Notes under the pieces: model-generated
What the model was told of the DNA's origin: nothing
Databases searched by the model: none
Seen by the model: the letters and a program-made list of their open reading frames with translations, nothing else
Origin: Gemmatimonadota bacterium
Lineage (GTDB): Bacteria; Gemmatimonadota; Gemmatimonadetes; Gemmatimonadales; GWC2-71-9
Assembly: GCA_040388535.1 (NCBI GenBank)
Contig: JAZKBR010000004.1
Span: forward strand, 1-64,000
Length of the DNA stretch: 64,000 nucleotides
Direction of reading: 5' to 3'
Position numbers and translations under genes: made by a program
Part shown: piece after piece, positions 29,961-38,873 of the stretch
How positions within the stretch are numbered: position 1 is the first letter of the stretch
How the letters are laid out: every line of letters begins with the position of its first letter

Positions 29961-30877
29961 CCGCGTGGGTGAAATTTGTGGTGGACGGTGCGCAGGTAAT
30001 CACGGTCCACGTGGGTGTAGATCTGGGTCGTCGAGAGATCGGCGTGGCCCAGCATCTCCTGCACCGCCCGAAGATCGGCACCGCCCTCGAGCAGGTGGGT
30101 CGCGAACGAGTGCCGCAGCGTATGTGGGGTGACATCCTTGCCGAGCCCGGCTTGCTGCGACCGCTTCTTGACGATGCCCCACGCCCCGACGCGCGAGAGC
30201 GGTTCGCCGCGCGCGTTGAGGAGGACGCGCCCCTTGCTGTTTCCCTTGTCGAGCGTGGGCCGGATGGTATGGAGATAGACCGAGAGGGCCGAGACGACCG
30301 CTCGACCGATCGGCACCAGGCGTTCCTTGCGACCCTTGCCAAACGCGCGGACCAAGCCGTCTGAAAGGAGCAGGTCGGTGATTCCGAGATTGCAGAGTTC
30401 GGACACCCGGAGCCCAGCGCCGTAGCCCAACTCCAGCAGGGCGCGATCGCGCCAGGCCAGCGGCTCTTCCACCTTTGGTGCCTCGAGCAATCGCTCGACC
30501 TGCTCCACCGAGAGTACTTCAGGGAGCGTCCGCCAGCGCTTGGGCGTCTCGAGCCGATCGCTCGGATCCTTCGTGACCAGCCCTTCGGCCGCCAGGAAGG
30601 CGAACCAGGTTCGCACGGCCGAAATGTGCCGCCGGATGGTGGCCCCGCTCAGCCCAAGATCCTTGAGGAGAAAGACGAACTCGCGCAGCACCGGTGTGGT
30701 CAGGCCAGCGGGTTCGTGGATCCCTTTGGTCACCGCGAACTGGGCCAGCCGTGTGAGGTCACGGCGGTACCCCTCGAGTGTATGCGGCGAATGCCCGGCT
30801 TCGAGCGAGAGGTGATCCCTGAATGCCGTCAGGTGGAACGCGAGCGCAACCTCCGCGTCGAGCTGCGGCAGTGTCAC
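29957..30877 (-). CDS. xerD: Tyrosine recombinase XerD
   Basis: 306 residues. The N-terminal SAM-like domain (about 15-105) is followed by the catalytic domain with Arg157 (GLRVSEL), Lys181 (GKGRKERL), His252 and Arg255 (HTLRHSFATHLL), His278 (MLGHADLS) and Tyr287 (TQIYTHV). With XerC it resolves chromosome dimers at dif. The best match is XerD by length and HTLRHSFATHLLEGGADLR, though XerC cannot be fully excluded. The GTG at 30877 overlaps the dedA stop as GTGA. Confidence 0.92.
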   Translation of the reverse strand: MTLPQLDAEVALAFHLTAFRDHLSLEAGHSPHTLEGYRRDLTRLAQFAVTKGIHEPAGLTTPVLREFVFLLKDLGLSGATIRRHISAVRTWFAFLAAEGLVTKDPSDRLETPKRWRTLPEVLSVEQVERLLEAPKVEEPLAWRDRALLELGYGAGLRVSELCNLGITDLLLSDGLVRAFGKGRKERLVPIGRAVVSALSVYLHTIRPTLDKGNSKGRVLLNARGEPLSRVGAWGIVKKRSQQAGLGKDVTPHTLRHSFATHLLEGGADLRAVQEMLGHADLSTTQIYTHVDRDYLRTVHHKFHPRG

Positions 30878-31491
30878 GGGGTGCCCTGCTGGCGCGATCG
30901 CCTCCAGAACCAGAACGCGAGCGCAAGTGCAATGACGACTGCGGCGATCGCCATCCCCTGATTCAGCGTGTCGAGGCTCTTGAGAAGTGATTCGACCTGC
31001 GCGCCGAAAGTCGATGCGAGCCAGACGATGCCACCATACCAGAGCGCCGAAGCCAACAGCATGGGAATGCCGGCGCGAATCGGGCCGACGTGGATCAGGC
31101 CGGCGAACGGCGGCACAATCGCCCTGAAGCCGGGGAGAAGCCTGCCAAGGAAGAGGCCCACGACTCCAAAGCGGTCGTACTCACGGCGGACGAACGCGAG
31201 TCCGTTCTCGGGAAGAAACCGGCGCGCGAATTTCGACCGGAAGAGTGCTGGCGCGTGTCGGGCGGCGAGGAAATACATCCCCATCGCGCCGGCGATGTTC
31301 GGGATCAGCGTGACGAGAAAGACGCCCCACGCGGTCGTGACACCCCGATGGGCGAGGAAGGCGCCGATGGCGACGGAGGCGTCGGCAGGAAATGGGGGAA
31401 AGATGTTTTCGACCGCCGCAAGCACACCGATGACGGCATAAACCGCTCCCGGCGGCAGCGTGGTCAGCCAGTTCAGCAGCCCCTCGATCAT
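30874..31491 (-). CDS. DedA family membrane protein
   Basis: 205 residues from the ATG at 31491. It shows [22 protein letters not shown], then [33 protein letters not shown], the DedA/VTT signature with the conserved arginines, and a C-terminal membrane helix followed by WRRSRQQG. DedA proteins help recycle undecaprenyl phosphate or phosphatidyl lipids and support membrane potential. ATGA overlap with ispF. Confidence 0.9.
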   Translation of the reverse strand: MIEGLLNWLTTLPPGAVYAVIGVLAAVENIFPPFPADASVAIGAFLAHRGVTTAWGVFLVTLIPNIAGAMGMYFLAARHAPALFRSKFARRFLPENGLAFVRREYDRFGVVGLFLGRLLPGFRAIVPPFAGLIHVGPIRAGIPMLLASALWYGGIVWLASTFGAQVESLLKSLDTLNQGMAIAAVVIALALAFWFWRRSRQQGTP

Positions 31492-31988
31492 GGCAGGAGC
31501 GTTGGGCGGCCCGGGATCGCAGTGAGTGTGGCAACCGCCATGACAGCAATGCCCTCGCCGCGACCGAGGAAGCCCATTCCTTCGTTGGTCTTGGCCTTGA
31601 TCGATACTGATCCGACCGGCACGCCCAGCACTTCTGCCATCCGAGCCTGCATGGCGGGCACGTGTGGTGCGAGCTTCGGTGCCTGTGCGATCACGGTGAC
31701 ATCGGTCTGGTGCAGTGTCCAGCCTGCGGCCTGCACCTGGCGATGCGCTTCCGCAAGCAGGAGCATCGAATCGGCGTCCTTCCATTCCGCATCGGTATCG
31801 GGAAAGAGTCGACCGATATCACCGAGTGCGGCGGCGCCGAGGATCGCGTCGGTCACCGCATGCCCGACCGCGTCGGCATCGGAATGCCCGTGCAGCCCCA
31901 GCGTGTACGGAATGACGACGCCGCCGAGCACCAGTCGGCGGCCGGCCGCGAAGCGGTGTGAGTCGTAGCCTATTCCCACCCGAATCAC
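31488..31988 (-). CDS. ispF: 2-C-methyl-D-erythritol 2,4-cyclodiphosphate synthase
   Basis: 166 residues from a GTG at 31988 (GTGA with mqnC). Zinc ligands sit in GIGYDSHRF (Asp and His) and in [25 protein letters not shown] the second set; [20 protein letters not shown] and the [15 protein letters not shown] end are conserved. It acts in the MEP isoprenoid pathway, which supplies the menaquinone side chain and undecaprenyl phosphate. Confidence 0.96.
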   Translation of the reverse strand: MIRVGIGYDSHRFAAGRRLVLGGVVIPYTLGLHGHSDADAVGHAVTDAILGAAALGDIGRLFPDTDAEWKDADSMLLLAEAHRQVQAAGWTLHQTDVTVIAQAPKLAPHVPAMQARMAEVLGVPVGSVSIKAKTNEGMGFLGRGEGIAVMAVATLTAIPGRPTLLP

Positions 31989-33046
31989 GCGACGGCCGCC
32001 AGTGATTCGGCAACGAGCGAATAGTCCTGCCGCCGCCGCATCGGGGTGAGTCCCGCATCGCGAATCGCGCGCTCCATCTCGCCGATGGTGGCTCGGTATG
32101 TCGTGCCTGCGGCGGAGACGACGTTCTCTTCCATCATCAGCGAGCCGAAATCGTTGGCCCCGAATCGCAACGCCACCTGCCCCACCTTGAGGCCCATGGT
32201 GACCCACGACGACTGCAGGTTCGGAATGTTCTGGCAGATGATGCGAGCCATCGCGAGTGTACGCAGGTAGGTGACCGCATCGGTCTTGACGTACTCACTC
32301 ATGCCGGTCCCTTCGGGCTGCAGCGGCCAGCAGATGAAGGCGGTGAACCCGCCCGTCTTCGCCTGGACATCGCGAACGCGGAGGAGATGTTCAATCCGGT
32401 CGGCGTTGCTCTCCCCCAGCCCATACATCATCGTGACCGACGTCTTCATTCCCTGGCGGTGCGCTTCCTCCTGCACGCCGAGCCACTCTTCCGTCTGCGC
32501 CTTCTTCTTGGCGACGCGTTCGCGGATCTCATCGACCAGGATCTCGCCGCCACCACCGGGAATCGAATCCAGCCCGGCTTCGTGCAGTTGCCGCACTACC
32601 TCCGCCACCGGCATCCGGAAGCGCTCCGAGAAGAACACCACTTCCGACGGCGAGAAGCCGTGAATGTGAATCGGATGGTTGGCCTTGATGTACCGCATCA
32701 GTTCGAGATACCAGTCGAACGGGATGTACGGATTGTGGCCGCCCTGCAGCAGGATCTGCACGCCCCCAATTGCCTTGCATTCATCGATCTTGGCACCGAT
32801 CTGTTCGAACGAGAGGACGTAGCCCTCCTTGTCCTTCGGTCGGCGGTAGAAGGCGCAGAAGGCGCAATCGGCCACGCACACGTTGGTGTAGTTGATGTTG
32901 CGATCGATGATGTAGGTCACCACCGGATCCGGGTGCAGCCGCTGCCGCACGGCATCGGCCTGCGCGCCCAGCTCCAGGAGTGGCGCCTTTTCGTAGAGCT
33001 CCAGGTAGCCACGGAACTCCGCGCTGCTGCGATCGAGCATCGACAT
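31985..33046 (-). CDS. mqnC: Cyclic dehypoxanthine futalosine synthase (radical SAM)
   Basis: 353 residues. The radical SAM motif is canonical, CVADCAFC (Cys57, Cys61, Cys64), in [19 protein letters not shown]. Also conserved are [28 protein letters not shown] and [18 protein letters not shown]. It cyclises dehypoxanthine futalosine in the futalosine route to menaquinone. The start shares a base with the mqnA stop; a second ATG six bases on is possible. Confidence 0.96.
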   Translation of the reverse strand: MSMLDRSSAEFRGYLELYEKAPLLELGAQADAVRQRLHPDPVVTYIIDRNINYTNVCVADCAFCAFYRRPKDKEGYVLSFEQIGAKIDECKAIGGVQILLQGGHNPYIPFDWYLELMRYIKANHPIHIHGFSPSEVVFFSERFRMPVAEVVRQLHEAGLDSIPGGGGEILVDEIRERVAKKKAQTEEWLGVQEEAHRQGMKTSVTMMYGLGESNADRIEHLLRVRDVQAKTGGFTAFICWPLQPEGTGMSEYVKTDAVTYLRTLAMARIICQNIPNLQSSWVTMGLKVGQVALRFGANDFGSLMMEENVVSAAGTTYRATIGEMERAIRDAGLTPMRRRQDYSLVAESLAAVA

Positions 33047-33867
33047 CAGGCCGCCGTCAGAAACGTGAGGGAACCATTGGGAACCAGTCCGTCCTTCGCG
33101 AGGCGGCCGAAGAACTCGGTGAGGCCTGCGAGGTGTCGGTAGGAGAGTTCGTAGTCGAGATCACCGAGATAGGCGCGGCAGGTCGACGCGGGAATGCCGG
33201 TCCGAGCCGCGGCTTCGCCAGCAATGAGGTCGAGATGCTCGATCCCCCACGCCCGCGACTGCAGCAGCGCCTCGTGGACGCGGAGCACGGCGTCGCGGTC
33301 TGCCTCGCGCCGCGCGGCCCACACGGCAAAGACGAACGGGAGCCCGGTCCACTCCTTCCAGGCACTGCCGAGATCTTCGCATACGGGGTAGATGCCGCTC
33401 ATCCGAAGGTGCAGTGCTGCATCGCCAATGACGAGGACGGCATCATGTGGCAGCGACTGCAGCGTCGTGAGGTCCGTCGCCTCGGCCCGAGCCGTGGCAA
33501 AGTTCGGCTGGACTCCCCACCGATGCCGGCAGAGCAGTTCGAGCAGCAGCACCGACGTGCGCGAAGACGCCGTCCGGAGCACCGTGGCCCCCTCGAGTTC
33601 ACGCACGGGGCGGCGGGAAAAGAGCGCGACGCTGTGCACCGGGCCGTCGCAGGAAATCGCGAGGTTTGGCAGCAGGTGGTACGACGCTGCGTCGCGGGCA
33701 TACTCGACGGCGGAAACCACGCTGAGATCGAGCTCACCCGCCGCCAGCAGATCGTTGAGCTCCGCGGCCGTGGCGGACACCACGCTCGCAGGCGCCGGCA
33801 CGAGGCCGCGATCCATCGCGGCATAGACCGGCGCGGCGTTGATCCAGGGAATCCGCCCGAGCCTCAT
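33046..33867 (-). CDS. mqnA: Chorismate dehydratase
   Basis: 273 residues with the periplasmic-binding-protein fold of MqnA: LGRIPWINAAPVY at the start, ELDLSVVSAVEYAR, LPNLAISCDGPVHSV, LVIGDAALHL and CEDLGSAWKEWTGLPFVFAVWA. It converts chorismate to 3-[(1-carboxyvinyl)oxy]benzoate, the first committed step of the futalosine route. ATG at 33867 overlaps the mqnE stop (ATGA). Confidence 0.94.
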   Translation of the reverse strand: MRLGRIPWINAAPVYAAMDRGLVPAPASVVSATAAELNDLLAAGELDLSVVSAVEYARDAASYHLLPNLAISCDGPVHSVALFSRRPVRELEGATVLRTASSRTSVLLLELLCRHRWGVQPNFATARAEATDLTTLQSLPHDAVLVIGDAALHLRMSGIYPVCEDLGSAWKEWTGLPFVFAVWAARREADRDAVLRVHEALLQSRAWGIEHLDLIAGEAAARTGIPASTCRAYLGDLDYELSYRHLAGLTEFFGRLAKDGLVPNGSLTFLTAA

Positions 33868-35066
33868 GCGGCGTGCACCACTGGGAGCGAAGCGCGCACG
33901 GTGCCGCCTTGCGGAATCGCGAGTTCGCTGAAGTCGGTGCGGATCGATTCGTAGAGCGAGTTGCGCTCGACGGGTTCCTTGCCGGCATCCCGGATCAGTG
34001 CGACGAGTCCCTCGTAGGCCAGGTGCATCTGCGTCGTCGCGCCGGCCTCATGGTAGACGCGCTCAAAGACGACGGTCCCTTCCACGTCATCACAGCCGAA
34101 GGCCAGTGCGATCTGGGAGAGGAACGGCGTTACCATCGGCCAATGGGTCTTGACGTGCGGGATGTTGTCGAGGAAGAGCCGCCCGACCGCAATGTTCTTG
34201 AGATCCTCGAAGCCGGTCGTGGCCGTTCCGACGCGGCCCAGCTCGATCCCGAGTTCGTTGTGTTCGGTGTGGTACGCGAGCGGGATGTAGGTGAGGAAGC
34301 CCCCGGTCTCGTCCTGCAGATCACGCAGCATCGTCAGGTGCTCAATGCGGTCATCGGCGGTTTCGATATGTCCGTAGAGCATGGTACAGTTGCTGGGGAT
34401 GCCAAGCGTGTGTGCTTCGCGATGCACGTTGATCCACTCGGTACCGGTGAGCTTTCGCTCGGCGATCGTCGCACGCACGGCGGTCGAGAAGACTTCGGCG
34501 CCGCCGCCGGGCAGTGACGTCAGCCCGGCCTCCTTGAGCGCCACCAGCACCTCGGCCACGGAACACTTCTCGATGCGTGCGAGATGGGCGATTTCGACGG
34601 CCGTGAGCGCCTTGATGTGCACCTGCGGGTGACGTTCCTTCAGCCCGCGGATCATGTCGGTGTAATAGCTCAGCGCGAGCTTCGGATGCAGCCCGCCAAC
34701 GATGTGAAATTCCTTCGTCGGCGAGCCGGTTGCCTGCGCGGCCTCGTGATACACCTCTTCCAGGGAGCGGGTGTAGTGTCCATCCTCTTTCGGCATTCTG
34801 GCGAAGGAGCAGAAGGTGCAGGTGTTCCGGAGAATGCAGACGTTGGTCGGGTTGATATGCTGGTTGGCCGAGAAGTAGACCCGGTCGCCGTTCTTGCGGC
34901 GATTGGCGACATCGGCGAGGGTACCGAGGCCGATCAGGTCATCGCTGGCATAGAGGATTCGAGCATCGGCCGCGGTCAGGCGCTCGCCGGCATCGACCTT
35001 GTCGGCGATACCAAGGAGGGCGGGATCACGGAGGCGATGGCGCGGTACGTTCAGGGTCTGAGCCAT
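33864..35066 (-). CDS. mqnE: Aminofutalosine synthase (radical SAM) with altered cysteine motif
   Basis: 400 residues. The fold and neighbours fit MqnE: FSANQHINPTNVC, HIVGGLHPKLALSYY, KALTAVEIAHLARIEKCSV, SLPGGGAEVFS and THWPMVTPFLSQIALAFG. MqnE joins the MqnA product to the ribosyl part of S-adenosylmethionine. The [4Fe-4S] motif is not the usual CX3CX2C: the DNA reads Cys77-X5-Cys83-X2-Cys86 (CILRNTCTFC). The sequence around it is otherwise intact. First gene of the mqnE-mqnA-mqnC-ispF-dedA-xerD chain; mqnB, mqnD and later men genes are not here. Confidence 0.9.
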   Translation of the reverse strand: MAQTLNVPRHRLRDPALLGIADKVDAGERLTAADARILYASDDLIGLGTLADVANRRKNGDRVYFSANQHINPTNVCILRNTCTFCSFARMPKEDGHYTRSLEEVYHEAAQATGSPTKEFHIVGGLHPKLALSYYTDMIRGLKERHPQVHIKALTAVEIAHLARIEKCSVAEVLVALKEAGLTSLPGGGAEVFSTAVRATIAERKLTGTEWINVHREAHTLGIPSNCTMLYGHIETADDRIEHLTMLRDLQDETGGFLTYIPLAYHTEHNELGIELGRVGTATTGFEDLKNIAVGRLFLDNIPHVKTHWPMVTPFLSQIALAFGCDDVEGTVVFERVYHEAGATTQMHLAYEGLVALIRDAGKEPVERNSLYESIRTDFSELAIPQGGTVRASLPVVHAA

Positions 35067-35070
35067 GCCT

Positions 35071-35078
35071 GAAATCTA
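35071..35078 (-). promoter_or_regulatory. Possible -7-like box before mqnE
   Basis: Minus-strand TAGATTTC lies 4 bases before the mqnE ATG (TAGATTTCAGGCATG), a one-base mismatch to TAnnTTTG. A TTG about 15 bases upstream is at poor spacing. If used, the mRNA would be almost leaderless. Confidence 0.22.
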
Positions 35079-35099
35079 CGGTACCCCGGCCCGCAATGC

Positions 35100-35501
35100 T
35101 TACCTGGGTGGCGGGCCTCGGGGTGGCCCTTCCCCACCTCGAGGTGGCGGCGGGCGTCGGGCTGCCTCGGCGAGGCGATCGCGTTGTGCCGGGTCGAGCA
35201 AGGGGGCCAGTGCGGACTGCAGCGAATCCATCGCGGCGCGCATCGAGCCGGCCGCCGATTCCGAGATCAGACGATTGCGTGCATCCGTCGCGACGAGGAA
35301 GGGGCGGATCGCCGCGCGCTGAGCCGAGTCACGCGGCTGGAGGACCTCCTCCATGTGCGCCACGAAGCCGCCCGGCTCACGCAGGCGGACCATCTCCTGT
35401 GCACGGCGCTGCACCAGCGAGCCATTCCACAGCAAGCCGAGCGCGATGCCAAGCCCGAAGAGACCGGTGACCAGTACTCCGGCCTTGAATCCTGGTTGCA
35501 T
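35100..35501 (-). CDS. Membrane-tethered Spy/ZraP-like protein
   Basis: 133 residues. An N-terminal membrane helix (AGVLVTGLFGLGIALGLLW) anchors a helical periplasmic part with repeated polar motifs, including LLDPAQRDRLAEA, which resembles the LTPEQR motif of Spy, CpxP, ZraP and CnrX proteins. The C-terminus is a proline-glycine-arginine tail (about 20 residues). It follows the anti-sigma-like gene by 9 bases and the ECF sigma gene by two, a position typical of a periplasmic sensor. Family assignment is tentative. Confidence 0.6.
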   Translation of the reverse strand: MQPGFKAGVLVTGLFGLGIALGLLWNGSLVQRRAQEMVRLREPGGFVAHMEEVLQPRDSAQRAAIRPFLVATDARNRLISESAAGSMRAAMDSLQSALAPLLDPAQRDRLAEAARRPPPPRGGEGPPRGPPPR

Positions 35502-35510
35502 GAATGGCTC

Positions 35511-35822
35511 CTAGCGGGTCGGCGTGGTGCCAGAATCGAAATAGGCGACTTCGAGCGTGATCGGCGCGAGCCCCAGCAACGCCTCGGTCGTGCTCTGTCC
35601 GGCGAGACGACCGGTTCCCCCAAGGGTGTACAACGCGATCGCTGCGGCGGCCGCAAGCCCGACCGCCGCGGCGCGACTGCCGATGCGCAGGGTCAGGTCT
35701 GCCATCGACGGTGTCCGGCGGCTACGCCAGCGGAGGATGGCGCGCTCGACGAAACCCGGCTCGTACGTCGTGAGACGTCCCTCGGCGAGAATGTCGCGCA
35801 GCATGTTGAGTTCCCGGTTCAT
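35511..35822 (-). CDS. Small membrane protein, likely anti-sigma factor
   Basis: 103 residues. A cytoplasmic N-terminal half (LRDILAEGRLTTYEPGFVERAILRW) is followed by one membrane helix (AAAVGLAAAAAIALYTL) and a short periplasmic tail. Its ATG at 35822 overlaps the ECF sigma stop as ATGA, the usual arrangement for an anti-sigma gene. No zinc-binding anti-sigma HX3CX2C motif is visible, so the call rests on topology and position. Confidence 0.55.
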   Translation of the reverse strand: MNRELNMLRDILAEGRLTTYEPGFVERAILRWRSRRTPSMADLTLRIGSRAAAVGLAAAAAIALYTLGGTGRLAGQSTTEALLGLAPITLEVAYFDSGTTPTR

Positions 35823-36385
35823 CGGTCGTTCTCCAACGGTTCGAGTGCGATGGCGAGTCGGGCCAGAGCGCGCTTCAGGCGGGACATCACGGTGCCTTCG
35901 GGAAGCTGCAACAGCTCGGCGGTCTCCCGGGTCGAACGCTCCTCGAGAATCCGGAGCACGACCACGGCACGGTGAATGGGGTCGAGCGCCGCGACCGCGA
36001 GGCGGATCTGCCGGCGACGGTCGTCACGATCGATCTCCTCGGGGCTGATCGCGGCGACGGTGGGTTCATCGCGCTCCGCCGTGACGCCAAGTCGCAGCCA
36101 GCCGAAGCGGCGTCGACGACGTGCCAGTACATCGAGCGAGAGGTTGATCGCAATCCGGGTGAGGTAGGTGCGGACCGCGGCGTCACCGCGAAAATTCGGC
36201 AGCGCGCGAAGGAAACGTACAAAAGTCTCCTGCCCCACATCATCGGCATCGTCCCCTGCGCCGAGCATTGCCGTGACTGTGGCTGCGATCGCGCCTTCGT
36301 GTTCCTGCACCAGCTGCCGGAAGGCAGCCTCGTCCCCTCCCGCGGCCGCAGCGACCAGCCCCCGCTCAGTCCACGGTTGATCCAT
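35819..36385 (-). CDS. ECF-family RNA polymerase sigma factor
   Basis: 188 residues from the ATG at 36385, which has gaggg 3 bases upstream; longer frames lack this. Region 2 is EAAFRQLVQEHEGAIAATV through DDVGQETFVRFLRALPNF and AVRTYLTRIAINLSLDVLARRRRR; region 4 is LDPIHRAVVVLRILEERSTRETAELLQLPEGTVMSRLKRALARL. It should be held by the downstream membrane protein and released by an envelope signal. Target promoters are unknown. Confidence 0.93.
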   Translation of the reverse strand: MDQPWTERGLVAAAAGGDEAAFRQLVQEHEGAIAATVTAMLGAGDDADDVGQETFVRFLRALPNFRGDAAVRTYLTRIAINLSLDVLARRRRRFGWLRLGVTAERDEPTVAAISPEEIDRDDRRRQIRLAVAALDPIHRAVVVLRILEERSTRETAELLQLPEGTVMSRLKRALARLAIALEPLENDR

Positions 36386-36482
36386 CGGCCCTCGAAATGG
36401 CGGTGGTGCGGGAGCATCATGACGATTGGACGGGCGAGGGGGCTCTCTCATTCCCTCATGGGGGGGCGCTTCTCCTCCTCCC

Positions 36483-38873
36483 CTACGAACGTCCGTCGAG
36501 CGCCTCGCGGACGGCATCGGCAAGCTCGGCCGGGGAAAACGGCTTCGCGAGGAAGGGGGCCCCACCATACTCGGCGGCGACGAGCTCCTCGCTGTACCCG
36601 GACATCAGCAGGAGTCGGGTCTCCGGCCGCGTCTCGTGGATCCGTCGCGCAAGTTCACCACCACCCATGCCCGGCATCACCATGTCGGTGAGCAGGAGCT
36701 GGAGAGTGCCATTGTGCGCACTCGCGAGGGCCAGTGCCTCATTACCGTCGACTGCCACGAGAACGGTGTAGCCCAGCTGTTTGAGAACGCGCTCCGCCAG
36801 CCGGCGAATCTGGGGCTCATCTTCGGCGACCAGGATGGTCTCGGTTCCTCGCGGTGCCTCGTGCTCATCCCGGCTTGGCGGCGCCGGGTCCGGTGCACCA
36901 GGGGCGAGAGGCAACGCAATCCGGAACGTGGTCCATTCACCGAGCCGGGAGGTGACCTCGATGCGACCTCCGGCTTGCTGAATGATGCCGTAGCAGGTCG
37001 CCAGCCCGAGGCCAGTTCCCTGGCCCGCCGCCTTGGTGGTGAAGAATGGCTCGAAGATGTGCTCGCGCACGTCAGGTGCGACGCCGGTGCCCGTATCCGA
37101 TACCGTAACGATGACGGTATTCCCTTCGACCGTCGTCTGGATATGGAGCGTGCCTCCATTCGGCATCGCGTCGCGGGCATTGACGGCCAGGTTCGTGAGC
37201 ACCTGTTCGAACTGGGTGGGGTCGATCAGGACCCGTGCCGGCGATGGGGCGATGGTCGTCGCGATCGTGATCTTCTCTCCGACCAGTCGGCGCAGCAGTG
37301 AGTTGGCGCCCACAATGACCGTGTTGGCATCCACGACCCGGGGCTGCACCATCTGCTTGCGGGCGAAGGCCAGCAGCTGCCGGGTGAGTTCGGCGGCACG
37401 ATCCGACGACTGGACGATTTCGTTCAGGTCTCGCAATGCTTCCGGATCGCCGTGGCACCGCTCGCGCAGGAGCTGCGCGTAGCCGGCAATCGCCGTGATC
37501 AGGTTGTTGAAATCGTGGGCGATTCCGCCTGCGAGCCGACCCACCGCCTCGAGCCGGGCCGCTTCCGTGAGGCGACGCTCCAGTTGCAGTTGATCGTGGA
37601 CATCACGGATGATCATCAACAGGCAGTCGACGCCATCGAAATTGACGACTCGCCCGGACATGCGGCACTCGCGCAGGTGCCCGTCACCGGTCGGCAACGC
37701 GAGCGCAAATTCGCTGATGCTCCGGTCGGCCGCCAGCGCGGCAAGCAACTGCTCACGGCCTTCGGTCGAGCTCCAGAGCCCGGCTTCGATCGTCGTCCGC
37801 CCGATGAGTTCGTCACGCGGGCGCCCGGTCATCGACACAAGGACGTCGTTGACCTCGAGGATCCGACCATCGGCGTACCGAGTCAGGATGACACCGTCGG
37901 GGATCAGCGAGAAAAGGCGCGCGAACTTTTCTTCAGCCCCGCGTCGCAGCTGGGCATCACGCGCCTCGATTCGCGCGAGCTGACGGCTGCGGGCCAGGAA
38001 GGCCGAGAGGGCCATCAGCAGAACCACGAGCCCCACCCGCACGGCGAACGGGAAGAGCGGGCCGGTCGAGCGCGAGTCCCAGCCGCCGGCCGGCACCGAT
38101 TCCAGCGTCCAGGTCCGGTCGGGGAGGTGCACTTCCGTCCGGATCACTTCTCCTGCCTGCTCCAACCCTGGGCGCCCGGCAATGACAGCGCCGCTGCTGT
38201 CACGCAGTCGCATCCAGAGTGATTGCTGGTTGTCGAATCCTGACTCGTGCAGCAGCGGGTCGACATCGAGGACAACGGCCGCAACGCCGAGCACCTCGCC
38301 CTTTGCATCACGGAAGGCGAGCCGGCCGATGAGGCCGCGCCCACCCTGAAAAAGCTGGATCGGGCCGGAAAGCACCACGCCATCTGACTCCAGCGCGTGG
38401 CGGAGTTCGACGCTGATCTCGGGTCTCGGATCGTGAAGGATGTCTCGGCCGACCGCCGCCTCGTTGCCGGCGAGCGGTACCGTCTGCGTGATCCGACCGT
38501 CGACGACGTACTGGATGCTGCGGACGCCCGGGACACCCTTCAGGATCCGGGTCCCGAATGCATCGAAGTCCTGGGCCAGCCCTGGCCGCCCCCAGTTGAC
38601 AGCGAGGAATGCAGCGACGCCATCGAGCAACGCCATGCGGCGGTTGATGGCCGTCTCGAGCGCGTTCGCCGACGGAATCGTTTCCTGGATCACCTGTTGG
38701 CGGATGATCACGGTATCGCTGGAAATCGCAGAGCGCCGCACGAGGACCGCGAGCAGAATCGCGGCCCCGGCGATCAGGGCGGCAGCATGCAACGGGCGAA
38801 ACGAGGCGACCCCCCGCCGGGGCAGCCCGGGGAGGGTCGTCGGATGGTCCGATGGTTCTGGCGCGCGGGACAT
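36483..38873 (-). CDS. CHASE-PAS hybrid histidine kinase, coupled to fabF
   Basis: 796 residues from the ATG at 38873, which shares one base with the fabF stop (TGATG). Membrane helix 1 is near residues 28-45; a periplasmic CHASE-type sensor domain (about 60-270, with [20 protein letters not shown] and [18 protein letters not shown]) ends at helix 2 (about 278-296). Then PAS ([23 protein letters not shown]), HisKA with [11 protein letters not shown] and His453, HATPase_c ([29 protein letters not shown]) and a receiver with Asp730 ([12 protein letters not shown]). The ligand is unknown; CHASE domains bind small molecules. No output gene follows directly; the ECF sigma is 97 bases downstream. 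Confidence 0.92.
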   Translation of the reverse strand: MSRAPEPSDHPTTLPGLPRRGVASFRPLHAAALIAGAAILLAVLVRRSAISSDTVIIRQQVIQETIPSANALETAINRRMALLDGVAAFLAVNWGRPGLAQDFDAFGTRILKGVPGVRSIQYVVDGRITQTVPLAGNEAAVGRDILHDPRPEISVELRHALESDGVVLSGPIQLFQGGRGLIGRLAFRDAKGEVLGVAAVVLDVDPLLHESGFDNQQSLWMRLRDSSGAVIAGRPGLEQAGEVIRTEVHLPDRTWTLESVPAGGWDSRSTGPLFPFAVRVGLVVLLMALSAFLARSRQLARIEARDAQLRRGAEEKFARLFSLIPDGVILTRYADGRILEVNDVLVSMTGRPRDELIGRTTIEAGLWSSTEGREQLLAALAADRSISEFALALPTGDGHLRECRMSGRVVNFDGVDCLLMIIRDVHDQLQLERRLTEAARLEAVGRLAGGIAHDFNNLITAIAGYAQLLRERCHGDPEALRDLNEIVQSSDRAAELTRQLLAFARKQMVQPRVVDANTVIVGANSLLRRLVGEKITIATTIAPSPARVLIDPTQFEQVLTNLAVNARDAMPNGGTLHIQTTVEGNTVIVTVSDTGTGVAPDVREHIFEPFFTTKAAGQGTGLGLATCYGIIQQAGGRIEVTSRLGEWTTFRIALPLAPGAPDPAPPSRDEHEAPRGTETILVAEDEPQIRRLAERVLKQLGYTVLVAVDGNEALALASAHNGTLQLLLTDMVMPGMGGGELARRIHETRPETRLLLMSGYSEELVAAEYGGAPFLAKPFSPAELADAVREALDGRS

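Noticed and set aside
29957-30877. Tyrosine recombinase as a sign of an integrated element
   Set aside because: It matches housekeeping XerD in length and motifs, sits inside an operon of core genes, and no attachment-site repeats are evident.
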